This document shows, piece by piece, positions 18,135 to 26,499 of a stretch of DNA of 64,000 nt. Under the pieces are notes generated by a model that was not told where the DNA came from, searched no databases, and saw nothing but the letters and a program-made list of their open reading frames with translations. Where the stretch lies: contig JAZNXI010000177.1 of the NCBI GenBank assembly GCA_045593825.1, forward strand, positions 1-64,000, written 5' to 3'. Numbering within the stretch: position 1 is the stretch's first letter; the number at the start of each line of letters is the position of its first letter. The DNA comes from SIG299 sp045593825. GTDB lineage: Bacteria; Bacillota; Clostridia; Lachnospirales; Lachnospiraceae. The translations under genes and the position numbers were made by a program.

Positions 18135-18163
18135 TCATAACATCATATATTTTGTTTGTCAAT
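18135..18163 (-). promoter_or_regulatory. Sigma-A promoter of the DUF2975-XRE operon
   Basis: On the minus strand TTGACA (18163-18158), 17-nt spacer, TATGAT (18140-18135), about 40 nt before the DUF2975 start. Both boxes are close to consensus. Confidence 0.85.
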
Positions 18164-18168
18164 ACATT

Positions 18169-18197
18169 TTTATCGTTTTACGATAAATTATTATCGT
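18169..18197. promoter_or_regulatory. TTATCGT inverted repeat upstream of the DUF2975-XRE promoter
   Basis: A perfect 8-bp inverted repeat with a 3-bp centre (TTTATCGT at 18169-18176, ACGATAAA at 18180-18187), plus a third TTATCGT at 18191-18197. It ends only 6 bp upstream of the -35 box, a position suited to an activator or an autoregulator, and could equally be a weak terminator for the DUF1653 gene. The binding protein is not known. Confidence 0.5.
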
Positions 18198-18778
18198 AAT
18201 CTGCTTCCTTCAAAACGGATGCGCTGCTCTAAGGTACGTTCTACAAAATCGTATCTGCGCTCCATGGAATCTTTGTCATCAGGAAGCAAATCTAAAGAAA
18301 GCTCAATGGTTGTCATCAGGCTTTCGTCCAAATCCATACGAAGTTCCCGCAGTACCTTTAGCTTTGCCTGCGCATCTTCTGCGTCCAAAAAGCGCAGGAT
18401 TTCCGGACGTACGGATTCTTCGTCGTCGGTTTCCTCTGCTGCTTCTGTGGATTCTAACTTCTGCTGATCAACTACAGGAGGGGTTTCCTGTACTTCTTCC
18501 ATTTCTTTGAATGCAGACACAGCCTTCTCTCCGGCGTCACCCGGCGCACATTTTTCGAACCGGTACTCCTGAGCTGCGTCCGGATATTTTTCCTTATCCA
18601 CCGGGCTTAAAAACATGTCCAAAGGTCTGGTGTATAAGCAGAAATCGCCATACAGGGCCTGGTACACCACCATCTGCTCCATGGTTTCGGAATGCTTTGC
18701 CACACCGATAATCTGATATAAATTGCCCTTAAAGTGGCGGTAAAATTCGCCGGCAACGGGAATAGCTCTCTTTTCCAT
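18191..18778 (-). CDS. DUF1653-domain protein
   Basis: A 195-residue cytoplasmic protein. The N-terminal 75 residues (VAGEFYRHFKGNLYQIIGVA; MVVYQALYGDFCLYTRPLDM; YRFEK) are a clear DUF1653 domain. The rest is acidic and helical (about 85-195) and is not recognised. DUF1653 has no proven function. GAGGT lies 6-7 nt before the ATG. Confidence 0.8.
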   Translation of the reverse strand: MEKRAIPVAGEFYRHFKGNLYQIIGVAKHSETMEQMVVYQALYGDFCLYTRPLDMFLSPVDKEKYPDAAQEYRFEKCAPGDAGEKAVSAFKEMEEVQETPPVVDQQKLESTEAAEETDDEESVRPEILRFLDAEDAQAKLKVLRELRMDLDESLMTTIELSLDLLPDDKDSMERRYDFVERTLEQRIRFEGSRLR

Positions 18779-18919
18779 AACGATACCTCATTTCTATGTC
18801 AATCCTGTTCAAAAAAAACCAAAACGCAACCTTGCAAGCTGCCCGTTCTGATGTTATTATTATGACATAAGAAAACCTTGTTCGCAACAAAAAAATCACT
18901 GTCTGATACGGAGAATTGC

Positions 18920-20374
18920 ATGGGTACATTAACCGTTTTTACCGGCAAAGAAAAACAGAATATACTATTTGAAAGCACCCCAACCGTACAGCAGGTATTG
19001 GAGCAGGGCGGCATTTCCATGGCACATCCATGCGGTGGAACAGGAAAATGCGGAAAATGTACCGTTGAAGTTATCGGAAACATCTCTCAGCCGGACATCG
19101 CAGAGTTGAACGCCGGTTGCAGATTGTCTTGTCGTACCAGATTGTATGGCGATGCCATTGTAACCCTAAAAGAACAAACAAATTCTTCTCTTATTGCAGA
19201 AGGCTTTGAAGAAAATATAAAACCAACCGAAAACCCCGATAATAAATTCGGGGCTGCCGTGGACATCGGCACCACCACCATTGCGCTGTCTGTTTATGAC
19301 CTTGTCACAGGCAAATGTCTTGCCTCAAAAACCGCATTAAATCCGCAATCGGTAATATCTGCTGACGTTATGGGCAGAATTGATGCCGCAGTAAACGGAA
19401 AACTCACCAATATGCAAAATATGCTGATTTCCGGCATCCGCGCACTGGCAGAAGACACCGGCTATTTTGACCGGATTGATACCTGGTGCCTCACCGGTAA
19501 CACCACCATGCTCTACCTGCTCTGCGGCAAAAAAACGCAAAGCTTTGCCACAGCACCATATATGGCAGACCATTTCTTTGGCGAAGAAATTTCTTTCCTT
19601 GGAAAGCCTGCATATCTTCCAAACTGCATGCATGCCTTTGTAGGCGCCGATATTACCTGCGCCCTGCTGGCAAGCGGCATGTATAACAGCACCGGAACCT
19701 CGCTGCTTTGCGACATCGGTACCAACGGAGAAATTGCCCTTTGGAAGAACGGAACCTTATATGTTACCTCCACCGCTGCCGGTCCCGTATTTGAAGGCGC
19801 AGGCATTTCCTGCGGCTGTCAGAGTGTGGCAGGCGCCATCGAAAAGGTGACTTTACAAAACAGTTCTTTTTCCGTAACCACCATTGGCAACACAACTCCC
19901 ATCGGCTTATGCGGCTCCGGGGTTATCGATACCATTGCGTGCCTGTTAGAAAATGGTACGATAGATGAAACCGGTGCCATGGAACCGGAAGAACTTCTTC
20001 TTTGTGAAGGAATCTCCATCAACCGGCAGGATATCCGTAACGTCCAGTTGGCCAAAGCTGCCATTGCTGCCGGTATCCGCACACTTTTAGAGGTAACAAA
20101 AACCTCCGAAGAAGAACTATCTGTCTTTTATCTGGCGGGAGGATTCGGAAAACACTTAAATTTGGATTCTGCCCTGCGAATCGGCCTGTTTCCTGCGTCC
20201 CTCCGTAGCAAAGTAAGAATTCTTGGAAATGCCGCACTAAAGGGCGCCGCTTCCATGCTGACCGATGAAGCCTTAAAAGAAAGCACACAGACAATTGCCG
20301 GGAATGCAGAATACCTTTCTCTTCCCGACAATCCGGCTTTCAGTAAAAATTATATTGAGGAACTATCCTTTTAA
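18920..20374 (+). CDS. RACo-like [2Fe-2S] ASKHA protein (corrinoid activator family)
   Basis: A 484-residue protein starting at 18920 (GGAG 6 nt upstream; the longer frame has no site). The N-terminus is a plant-type ferredoxin domain with Cys38, Cys44, Cys47 and Cys71. The rest is an ASKHA ATPase-like region with GAAVDIGTTTIALSVY, LCDIGTNGEIALW and a Gly-rich STAAGPVFEGAGISCG motif. The family includes RACo, which uses ATP to reductively reactivate corrinoid methyltransferases. Here it precedes a GH4 gene by 26 bp, not a methyltransferase gene; the MetH-like protein encoded near 52-54 kb, which lacks its own activation domain, is a possible client by inference only. Confidence 0.82.
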   Translation: MGTLTVFTGKEKQNILFESTPTVQQVLEQGGISMAHPCGGTGKCGKCTVEVIGNISQPDIAELNAGCRLSCRTRLYGDAIVTLKEQTNSSLIAEGFEENIKPTENPDNKFGAAVDIGTTTIALSVYDLVTGKCLASKTALNPQSVISADVMGRIDAAVNGKLTNMQNMLISGIRALAEDTGYFDRIDTWCLTGNTTMLYLLCGKKTQSFATAPYMADHFFGEEISFLGKPAYLPNCMHAFVGADITCALLASGMYNSTGTSLLCDIGTNGEIALWKNGTLYVTSTAAGPVFEGAGISCGCQSVAGAIEKVTLQNSSFSVTTIGNTTPIGLCGSGVIDTIACLLENGTIDETGAMEPEELLLCEGISINRQDIRNVQLAKAAIAAGIRTLLEVTKTSEEELSVFYLAGGFGKHLNLDSALRIGLFPASLRSKVRILGNAALKGAASMLTDEALKESTQTIAGNAEYLSLPDNPAFSKNYIEELSF

Positions 20375-20400
20375 ACTTTATAAACCAGGAGGAATGAAAC

Positions 20401-21792
20401 ATGATTCAACATCACAGTGACCGGGTTTCCGGTTTAACCGTAGCTTACATCGGCGGAGGCTCCCGCGGCTGGGCCTGGGGCTTTATGACCGACATTGCCT
20501 GCGACGAACAGATTTCCGGTACTGTCCGTCTCTATGACATCGACCGTGAGGCAGCACAGCGTAATAAAATCATCGGAGAAAAAATCTCTGCCCATCCGGA
20601 TGCAAAATCCCACTGGGACTTCGAAGTGTCCGACAGCCTGAAAGAAGCTTTAACCGGTGCAGATTTTGTTATTATTTCCATTCTGCCTGCCACCTTTAAG
20701 GAAATGCGTTCCGACGTACACGTTCCGGAACGCTTAGGCATCTGGCAGCCGGTAGGTGACACCGTAGGACCAGGCGGATTTATGCGCGCCATGCGTACTA
20801 TTCCGATGTTTGTGGAAATCGGTGAAGCCATCCGCGACTATGCTCCAAATGCCTGGGTTATCAACTATACCAACCCAATGACCATGTGCATCCGCACCTT
20901 ATACGAGGTGTTCCCTGATATCAAAGCCTTTGGCTGCTGCCACGAAGTATTCGGCACACAGCATCTGCTTTGCACCATGCTGAAGGAACTAGGCATCGAC
21001 GAAAATGTAAAGCGCCAGGATATCTACACCACCGTTGTGGGCATCAATCATTTTACCTGGCTGACCCGTGCCACCTGGAAGGGCATGGACTTATTCCCAC
21101 TCTATGCGGAATTTGCTAAAAAATTTGCCGGTGGATACTCCAAGGGCAAGGACGAAAACTGGATGAACAACTCTTTTGAATGCGCTCACCGGGTAAAATT
21201 TGATTTGTTCAACCGTTACGGCGCCATTGCCGCAGCCGGTGACCGCCACCTGGCAGAATTTATGCCGCCATGGTATACCAAAACTCCGGAAACCGTGAAA
21301 GAATGGCAGTTTGGCTTAACTACCGTGGACTGGCGTGAAAACGACTTAAAAGAACGTTTAAAACGCTCTGACGACCTTATTTCCGGTGCAGAACCAATTA
21401 CATTAAAGGGCTCTGGCGAAGAAGGCTACTTACTCATTAAAGCACTGCTTGGTCTCGGCGATTTGGTCAGCAACGTGAATGTTCCAAACCGCGGACAAAT
21501 CGAAAACCTGCCTCTTGGTGTCGTAGTAGAAACCAATGCCCTGTTTGGCTACGACCGCATCGAGCCGGTACATGCCGGAAAGATTCCTGAAAATATCCTT
21601 CCGTTAATTTCCCGTCACGTACAAAATCAGGAAAACATGCTTCGTACCGCATTAACCTGCGACCGCAAGCTGGGGCTTTCCACCTTTATGAACGACCCAC
21701 AGATGGGCGCCATTGCTCCTGCAGACGGAGAAGCACTGTTTAACGATATGTTGGAAAACCAGCGCCAGTGGTTACCGGAAGGTTGGTTTTAG
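20401..21792 (+). CDS. Glycoside hydrolase family 4
   Basis: A 463-residue GH4 enzyme. These enzymes use NAD+ and a divalent metal and cleave glycosides by an oxidation-elimination route. The Rossmann motif (VAYIGGGSRGWAWG), the metal-binding Cys motif (FGCCHEVFG) and the conserved His/Asn blocks (NYTNPMTM; VVGINHFTWL) are present. The Cys-His-Glu-Val form of the motif is unlike the CNVP/CDMP motifs of phospho-glycosidases, so a non-phosphorylated alpha-glycoside or uronide is more likely; exact specificity is open. GGAGG lies 8 nt before the ATG. It follows the RACo-like gene and ends at a strong terminator. Confidence 0.88.
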   Translation: MIQHHSDRVSGLTVAYIGGGSRGWAWGFMTDIACDEQISGTVRLYDIDREAAQRNKIIGEKISAHPDAKSHWDFEVSDSLKEALTGADFVIISILPATFKEMRSDVHVPERLGIWQPVGDTVGPGGFMRAMRTIPMFVEIGEAIRDYAPNAWVINYTNPMTMCIRTLYEVFPDIKAFGCCHEVFGTQHLLCTMLKELGIDENVKRQDIYTTVVGINHFTWLTRATWKGMDLFPLYAEFAKKFAGGYSKGKDENWMNNSFECAHRVKFDLFNRYGAIAAAGDRHLAEFMPPWYTKTPETVKEWQFGLTTVDWRENDLKERLKRSDDLISGAEPITLKGSGEEGYLLIKALLGLGDLVSNVNVPNRGQIENLPLGVVVETNALFGYDRIEPVHAGKIPENILPLISRHVQNQENMLRTALTCDRKLGLSTFMNDPQMGAIAPADGEALFNDMLENQRQWLPEGWF

Positions 21793-21810
21793 TAAATTAC
21801 ATAAAGACAC

Positions 21811-21849
21811 AAAAACACCACCATGTCAAACACTGACATGGTGGTGTTT
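21811..21849. terminator. Bidirectional intrinsic terminator
   Basis: A perfect 16-bp stem (21813-21828 with 21834-21849, 5-nt loop) between the convergent GH4 and anti-sigma-like genes. T tracts follow on both strands (TTT on plus, TTTTT on minus). Confidence 0.88.
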
Positions 21850-21866
21850 CATTGCTTTACACTAAT

Positions 21867-22379
21867 TTATGGTTCCGGAGTTGGGGTTGGAGTTCCTGCT
21901 ACGCCAAACACAATTTGACTCATTCTGGTTCCTTCATAATCTTCATCCTCGTAGTAATACCGCACATCTAAATGAGGCTGTTTCAATTTATTATATGCCA
22001 CCTCATATTCCATGACAACACCATCGCCTTGATATTTGCCTGTTGCACGACCATAGTTATTCAGTTCCTCTGTTACATCAATAACCGTATCGCCATCTAC
22101 AATGCAAATTCTGTCATCCTCTACTACTAATTTAACGTCCTTTGTAAAAAGCTTTTCCACCCAGGTGCTGCCGGTGGTTGCATAAGCAACACCGTTACTT
22201 CCTGCAAATAAAACCACTGCCGCCACCGCAGCAATGGCAATCCACTTTGCCACGGAACCTGCTTTTTTCTTATTCTTTCCTTCTTCCATATTCATCAGCC
22301 TTTCTGCCATACCTTGCGGGGCATGTACCTCACGAAAGGTTTCCTGATAATATTCCCGGTTCTGTTTTTCCTCGTTCAT
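21867..22379 (-). CDS. Putative anti-sigma factor, single-pass membrane protein
   Basis: A 170-residue protein with a cytoplasmic helix (QETFREVHAPQGMAERLMNM), a Lys-rich stretch, one transmembrane helix (about 45-64) and an extracytoplasmic beta-rich domain ending in a TPTPTPEP tail. It directly follows an ECF sigma gene, with a 4-bp ATGA overlap at the chosen start (22379) and GGGAG 7 nt upstream. Order, coupling and topology fit an anti-sigma factor, but no zinc-binding anti-sigma motif is present, so the role rests on context. Confidence 0.65.
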   Translation of the reverse strand: MNEEKQNREYYQETFREVHAPQGMAERLMNMEEGKNKKKAGSVAKWIAIAAVAAVVLFAGSNGVAYATTGSTWVEKLFTKDVKLVVEDDRICIVDGDTVIDVTEELNNYGRATGKYQGDGVVMEYEVAYNKLKQPHLDVRYYYEDEDYEGTRMSQIVFGVAGTPTPTPEP

Positions 22380-22852
22380 TTCCATGCTCCCTTCAATGTT
22401 TCTTTTAGTTTCTGCCTTGCACGCTGAAGTCTTGTCTGAACTGCTGTTTCCGAGAGTTTCATAATCTCTGCAATTTCTTTTACACTATATTCTTCAAAAT
22501 AGTACAGATGCACTACCTGTCGGTACTTTACCGGCAGCTCTTTTACGGCATAATACAGTTCGCTCCGCTCCTTCATGGAAAAGCTTGGCTCCGTCGCCAG
22601 CTCCTCCAGATAGGAGATGCGCTTTCTCCACGGTGTGCGCCACAAACTGTGACATTCATTTACCGCCACCCGGATTAACCATTTTCTGGCATGCTCCAAG
22701 TCCTCAAAAGGCTCCTGCCGCTCCCACAGCTTGATAAAGGTGTTTTGCGCCACATCCTCTGCATCTGCCTTGTTGCGGCAACCGCTTAATGCCACCCGGT
22801 ATATGCTGTTCAAATATAATGTTAGTAATTGCTCGTACTCTCTTGTGTCCAT
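22376..22852 (-). CDS. ECF-type RNA polymerase sigma factor
   Basis: A 158-residue sigma-70 family protein with region 2 (DAEDVAQNTFIKLWER; ARKWLIRVAVNECHSLWR) and region 4 (LPVKYRQVVHLYYFEEYSVK; IAEIMKLSETAVQTRLQRAR). The start at 22852 has GGAG 6 nt upstream; four extra codons from an upstream TTG are less likely. Coupled to a putative membrane anti-sigma gene, so it probably responds to an envelope signal. The promoter targets are not known. Confidence 0.93.
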   Translation of the reverse strand: MDTREYEQLLTLYLNSIYRVALSGCRNKADAEDVAQNTFIKLWERQEPFEDLEHARKWLIRVAVNECHSLWRTPWRKRISYLEELATEPSFSMKERSELYYAVKELPVKYRQVVHLYYFEEYSVKEIAEIMKLSETAVQTRLQRARQKLKETLKGAWK

Positions 22853-22923
22853 ACAATTCTCCAATCTTTTGAAAGGCCCTTCACTTAATGAACGTATGGA
22901 AGAAGGAAAATATCACACATTTA

Positions 22924-23841
22924 TTAATTTTTCTTATAATGCAACCAATGAATTCCGTCCTCATACCCAATTTTCTTATAGAAGTCATCTCCGCCGCCGG
23001 TCATCATCTCGGCACCCAGCGATTTCAACCTTCTGCAATGTTCGGAAAGCGCCGCTGCTGCCAAACCTCTGCCACGGTACTCCGGTATAGTACACAACGG
23101 TTCCATGTAGGCCAGTTTGTTTTCCGGCACCCACCACATACCGGAGAAGCACACATATTCGTCCTTTTCATCTGCAATAATTACGTTATGCCAAAATGTG
23201 GAATGCGGCGGAGGCGCCATGGTCGGACCAACCACACCATTATAGGCTCTCTGCGGTGTCCAAGCCTCACCCTCAATTTTATCATTCCAATGTTCAAATG
23301 GTCCCTTGTCTTCATGGTCAAAGCCTTTCCACATGCAAGCAGAAGCCTTGACCGGGTCAGACTTTATCGGGTCCACAAAGTGAAACCCTTCCGGCAGTGG
23401 ATAGGTCAAATCACCTTTTGTAAAATCAAAGATATAATCTACATTTTCCCATGCCACCTTATAGCCCCGTTTTTCAACTTCGTTTCTCAAAGCTTCCTGC
23501 CCTGCAAAGAGAATCAGTTCCTGCTCACCGAAATTTGGCATGCATTCTTCTGTATAAGTTACCATCTCTGCTGCCAATGCTTCGTATCCCGGACGCAGAT
23601 TAAAGAATACACCGGTAACCGGGTTTTCGTAAAACACAAAAGCTACAACCTTGTCACCATCAAACCAAAGACGGTCTAAATATAAATAGTTCTTGTCCAT
23701 CCAGGAGGACATTAACGCATATTCGAAAAACGGAGCTGCAACCCCGTTTGCAAAGCGGTTATCATAGACTTCTACCATGAAGTCCCAGACTAAGTTGATG
23801 TCTGTTAATTGTTGAAATTGTTTTGTTGTAATGTTTTGCAT
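22924..23841 (-). CDS. GNAT-fold N-acetyltransferase
   Basis: A 305-residue protein whose C-terminal half is a GNAT domain (acetyl-CoA loop in CTIPEYRGRGLAAAALSEHC). The N-terminal half looks like a second, degenerate GNAT-like fold, an arrangement seen in MshD-type tandem acetyltransferases. The substrate is unknown. It stands between the sigma factor and the XRE-OPRT gene on the same strand, separated from the latter by 36 bp. Confidence 0.82.
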   Translation of the reverse strand: MQNITTKQFQQLTDINLVWDFMVEVYDNRFANGVAAPFFEYALMSSWMDKNYLYLDRLWFDGDKVVAFVFYENPVTGVFFNLRPGYEALAAEMVTYTEECMPNFGEQELILFAGQEALRNEVEKRGYKVAWENVDYIFDFTKGDLTYPLPEGFHFVDPIKSDPVKASACMWKGFDHEDKGPFEHWNDKIEGEAWTPQRAYNGVVGPTMAPPPHSTFWHNVIIADEKDEYVCFSGMWWVPENKLAYMEPLCTIPEYRGRGLAAAALSEHCRRLKSLGAEMMTGGGDDFYKKIGYEDGIHWLHYKKN

Positions 23842-23877
23842 GTTTTTGTTCCTTCGTTTCTTTTATATTTCCATACT

Positions 23878-24666
23878 TTACTGTCCCAGCATTCCTTCAA
23901 TATCCTTCGCCGTAATAATGGAGTACACCTTTGTTCCGTACTTTTCTTCTATCATGGTGGTTCCCAGGCCCTTAGCTCTTGCCTCCTCATTGGTCAGGTC
24001 AGCAATTACCACCAGGGCTGTCACCTCAATGTCTGCCTGCTCTTTCAAACGGTCAATCCGCTCACAGATGGTAAGTCCCGTGCTCATCAGGTCATCCACC
24101 AGCACCACCTTATCTCCATCCTTTAAGGTGTGACCGCATATCATACGTCCTTTGCTGTCTGCCATCTTCCGGTCGAAGCAGTAATCCACCGTAACACCGT
24201 ATTTGTTGAACAATGCACAGGCAGTGGCTGTAGAAAATGCAATGCCATGATAGGCAAGCCCCATCAGCACATCAAAGTCCAGATTGTTTTCCCTAATGCA
24301 GTCGGCAAAATACTCGCCGATTTTTGCTATCTGCGCATTGGAGGTGAACTTTTCTGTATCCAGATAGTAGTTCTTTTTCTGACCATGCTTTAGTTCGAAC
24401 TCACCGGTCTTTAAGATGCCGTTGCCAAGCATAAACTTAACAAACTGCTCCTTATAGGTCAGCGCATTCAGCTTATATCCCATCAGTTCGTCAATGCTGA
24501 TTCCAAAGTACTCCGCCAGCTTTGGCAAAAACTGAATATCCGGTAGCGCAGATTCGTTTTCCCACTTACTGACCGCCTGTCCGGACACGCCAAGTGACTC
24601 GCCAAGCTGTTCCTGGGTAACTCCCTTGTTCACACGTAATCTCTTAATATTGGTTCCGATTGTCAT
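23878..24666 (-). CDS. XRE DNA-binding domain fused to orotate phosphoribosyltransferase
   Basis: A 262-residue protein starting at 24666 (GAGG upstream). Residues 4-62 form an XRE helix-turn-helix (GVTQEQLGESLGVSGQAVSK). Residues 73-262 form an OPRT-like domain: GILKTGEFELKHGQKKNYYL matches the OPRT N-terminal block, FDRKMADSKGR the mobile loop, and VVLVDDLMSTGLT the PRPP-binding loop. In E. coli PyrE (recalled) the loop reads RKEAKDHG; here its later Lys and His positions are Asp and Lys, so catalysis may be altered while PRPP binding looks intact. The design resembles B. subtilis PurR, a repressor with a PRPP-sensing phosphoribosyltransferase domain. It could be an enzyme, a sensor, or both. 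Confidence 0.85.
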   Translation of the reverse strand: MTIGTNIKRLRVNKGVTQEQLGESLGVSGQAVSKWENESALPDIQFLPKLAEYFGISIDELMGYKLNALTYKEQFVKFMLGNGILKTGEFELKHGQKKNYYLDTEKFTSNAQIAKIGEYFADCIRENNLDFDVLMGLAYHGIAFSTATACALFNKYGVTVDYCFDRKMADSKGRMICGHTLKDGDKVVLVDDLMSTGLTICERIDRLKEQADIEVTALVVIADLTNEEARAKGLGTTMIEEKYGTKVYSIITAKDIEGMLGQ

Positions 24667-24791
24667 TTGTTTTTCCTCGCTTACTTTGATGTTAAGGCGC
24701 CTTACGCATTTACTATAACAGATTTTAAGACAAGGCACAATGGAGGCTCCGTTGGCTTTTATGAAACTGCAGGTTGAATTTCTGCAAAAAC

Positions 24792-26366
24792 CTACAGCTC
24801 TATCACCCTGTTTGCTACCCGCTCTCCAAACTCCGTATTGTGCTCCACAAACACCAGCGTCAGTTCTTCCTCAGACAAAGCAGCCTCCAATTGGGCTTTA
24901 AACTGCACATCCATATAGTTTAGGGGCTCATCCAAAAACAAAATCTGGTGATGCTCTGCCAGTTTTCTTGCAATGTCCACTTTCTTTAATTCCCCACTGC
25001 TTAAGGTTTCCAACGGACGACGTTCAAAGTCCGGCGGCACATCAAAGAGCATGCAAAGTTCTTTGAATCTGCGGTAATCTGCCTGAAGGCCCTCTTTTAC
25101 GGCACCGCTTCGTTCTGTTGGCTCCTGCGTGATATAGGCAATGGATATTCCGCCTCTTCGACGGATCCCCTGTGCTGAAAGTCTTCCTGCCAGAAGCTTT
25201 AACAGCGTCGTTTTTCCGGCACCGTTTTTTCCCCGCAACCAGATTTTATCGCCCGGATAAATGTGCAGGGTTACATCCTCTAATACAGGCGTGGACGCTC
25301 CTTCGTAGGAAAAGGTTACATGATCTGCCATAAGCAGGCAGTCCCGCTGCGGCTTCTCCTGGGTAATATGTAACTTCCGTTCTTCCTCCATGTTGCGGAG
25401 CAGTTGCTTTTTCGCTGCCAAATTGTCCTGAATGTGCTGCTCTGCCGCCTTTGCCTGCCGCATATAGGCTCTGGTCCCGTTGGTCCTAAAATGACCCGCA
25501 AAAGGGTATTTCTGCTTGTTTCCGATATTGGACCAGGCTCTTGTCTGTTTGGACTGCCACTCCAGCTGGCTGATTTCATGCTCCAGCTTTTCTTTTGTTC
25601 TGAGTTCAAACTGTTCCTTTAGCTCCATATTGTTATGCCAGGTGGAATAACTGCCTTGCTCTATGGAAATGTCCGCCTTGTTAATGGCAAGAATGTGGTC
25701 GCACACCGCATCCAGAAACTCCGTATCATGAGATGCAATGATATACCCCTTTTTCTTTTTTAGATATTCCTTCAAGTGCTCCTTCTTTCCCACATCCAGA
25801 TGGTTGGTGGGCTCATCCAAAAGTACAAAGGTATCTTTTCGAAGGAATAACGCAATAATCAGCATGCAGGTCTGTTCTCCACCGGACAGCGTATCAAAGT
25901 CCTGTTCCAAAAGAGCCTCGGAAAGTCCCATTTGAGATAATTCTTTGCAAATGCCGCTTTCCATGGCATAACCGTCCAGTTCAAGGTAGCGGTTCAAAAC
26001 TTCATAATAGGCGACGCTGATGGCTTCGTTATTATATTCTTTACTGAATTGTTCTTCGAATTTAAGTAATTTCAGTTCCAGTGTCCGAAGTCCTCCGATA
26101 CATTCCTTCACCACATCCATTGCCTTAGTAAAAGACGCATCGTAAAGGTACGGGAAATAAGACACGGTACCGCTTCGCCTTATTTCCCCGGAGGAAGGCG
26201 TCAGACTTCCTAAAAGCAGCTTCAACAGTGTGCTTTTTCCCCGTCCGTTTCTTCCCACCAGTGCCATTTTCCAATCTGTGTCTAAATTTACGTTTAAATG
26301 TTCAAATACCGGATGATAAAAATCATCGTAATAAAATGTCAAATCTTTTATTTCAATTTGTGCCAT
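24792..26366 (-). CDS. ABC-F ATPase, Lsa-type ribosomal protection family
   Basis: A 524-residue soluble protein with two ATPase domains: Walker A GRNGRGKS and signature LSGGEQT in the first, GKNGAGKT and LSSGELKK in the second. The linker between them is long and basic (RAWSNIGNKQKYPFAGHF and after), like the ribosome-contacting loop of Lsa/Vga proteins, and there are no membrane helices. Lsa proteins displace lincosamides, streptogramin A and pleuromutilins from the ribosome; whether this one confers resistance is untested. The start at 26366 has AGGAG 6 nt upstream. A 16-codon leader ORF and hairpin precede it, as is usual for inducible members. Confidence 0.87.
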   Translation of the reverse strand: MAQIEIKDLTFYYDDFYHPVFEHLNVNLDTDWKMALVGRNGRGKSTLLKLLLGSLTPSSGEIRRSGTVSYFPYLYDASFTKAMDVVKECIGGLRTLELKLLKFEEQFSKEYNNEAISVAYYEVLNRYLELDGYAMESGICKELSQMGLSEALLEQDFDTLSGGEQTCMLIIALFLRKDTFVLLDEPTNHLDVGKKEHLKEYLKKKKGYIIASHDTEFLDAVCDHILAINKADISIEQGSYSTWHNNMELKEQFELRTKEKLEHEISQLEWQSKQTRAWSNIGNKQKYPFAGHFRTNGTRAYMRQAKAAEQHIQDNLAAKKQLLRNMEEERKLHITQEKPQRDCLLMADHVTFSYEGASTPVLEDVTLHIYPGDKIWLRGKNGAGKTTLLKLLAGRLSAQGIRRRGGISIAYITQEPTERSGAVKEGLQADYRRFKELCMLFDVPPDFERRPLETLSSGELKKVDIARKLAEHHQILFLDEPLNYMDVQFKAQLEAALSEEELTLVFVEHNTEFGERVANRVIEL

Positions 26367-26382
26367 ATTGTCTCCTGTTCCA

Positions 26383-26416
26383 ACAATCCAGTAGCACAAA
26401 TTTGTTACCGGATTGT
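26383..26416 (-). promoter_or_regulatory. Hairpin between leader ORF and ABC-F gene
   Basis: On the minus strand ACAATCCGGTA (26416-26406) pairs with TACTGGATTGT (26393-26383), an 11-bp stem with one G-U pair and a 12-nt loop that is itself partly self-complementary (ACAAATTTGT). It starts right after the leader stop codon. No T tract follows, so it is not a terminator; it is more likely part of a translational or processing switch. Confidence 0.6.
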
Positions 26417-26467
26417 TTATAAAATGATTGTCTTCGTTGCTATTTCCGGTCTTGTGAAAATAATCAT
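26417..26467 (-). CDS. Leader peptide of the ABC-F gene (16 aa)
   Basis: ATG at 26467 preceded by a very strong site (AAAGGAGGCATCAAT) encodes MIIFTRPEIATKTIIL and stops at TAA, one base before a hairpin and 50 nt before the ABC-F start. Leader peptides of this size are known to control ABC-F and erm genes through drug-stalled ribosomes. The site strength and position support translation; the stalling role is inference. Confidence 0.65.
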   Translation of the reverse strand: MIIFTRPEIATKTIIL

Positions 26468-26499
26468 ATTGATGCCTCCTTTCCTTAAATTTCTTTCAA

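Noticed and set aside
22888..23679. A 263-codon plus-strand frame opposite the GNAT gene
   Set aside because: It has no ribosome site and no recognisable domain, and lies wholly opposite a clear acetyltransferase.
26366..26399. Longer start for the ABC-F gene at 26399
   Set aside because: The extra codons lie within the leader hairpin and have no ribosome site; AGGAG stands before 26366.
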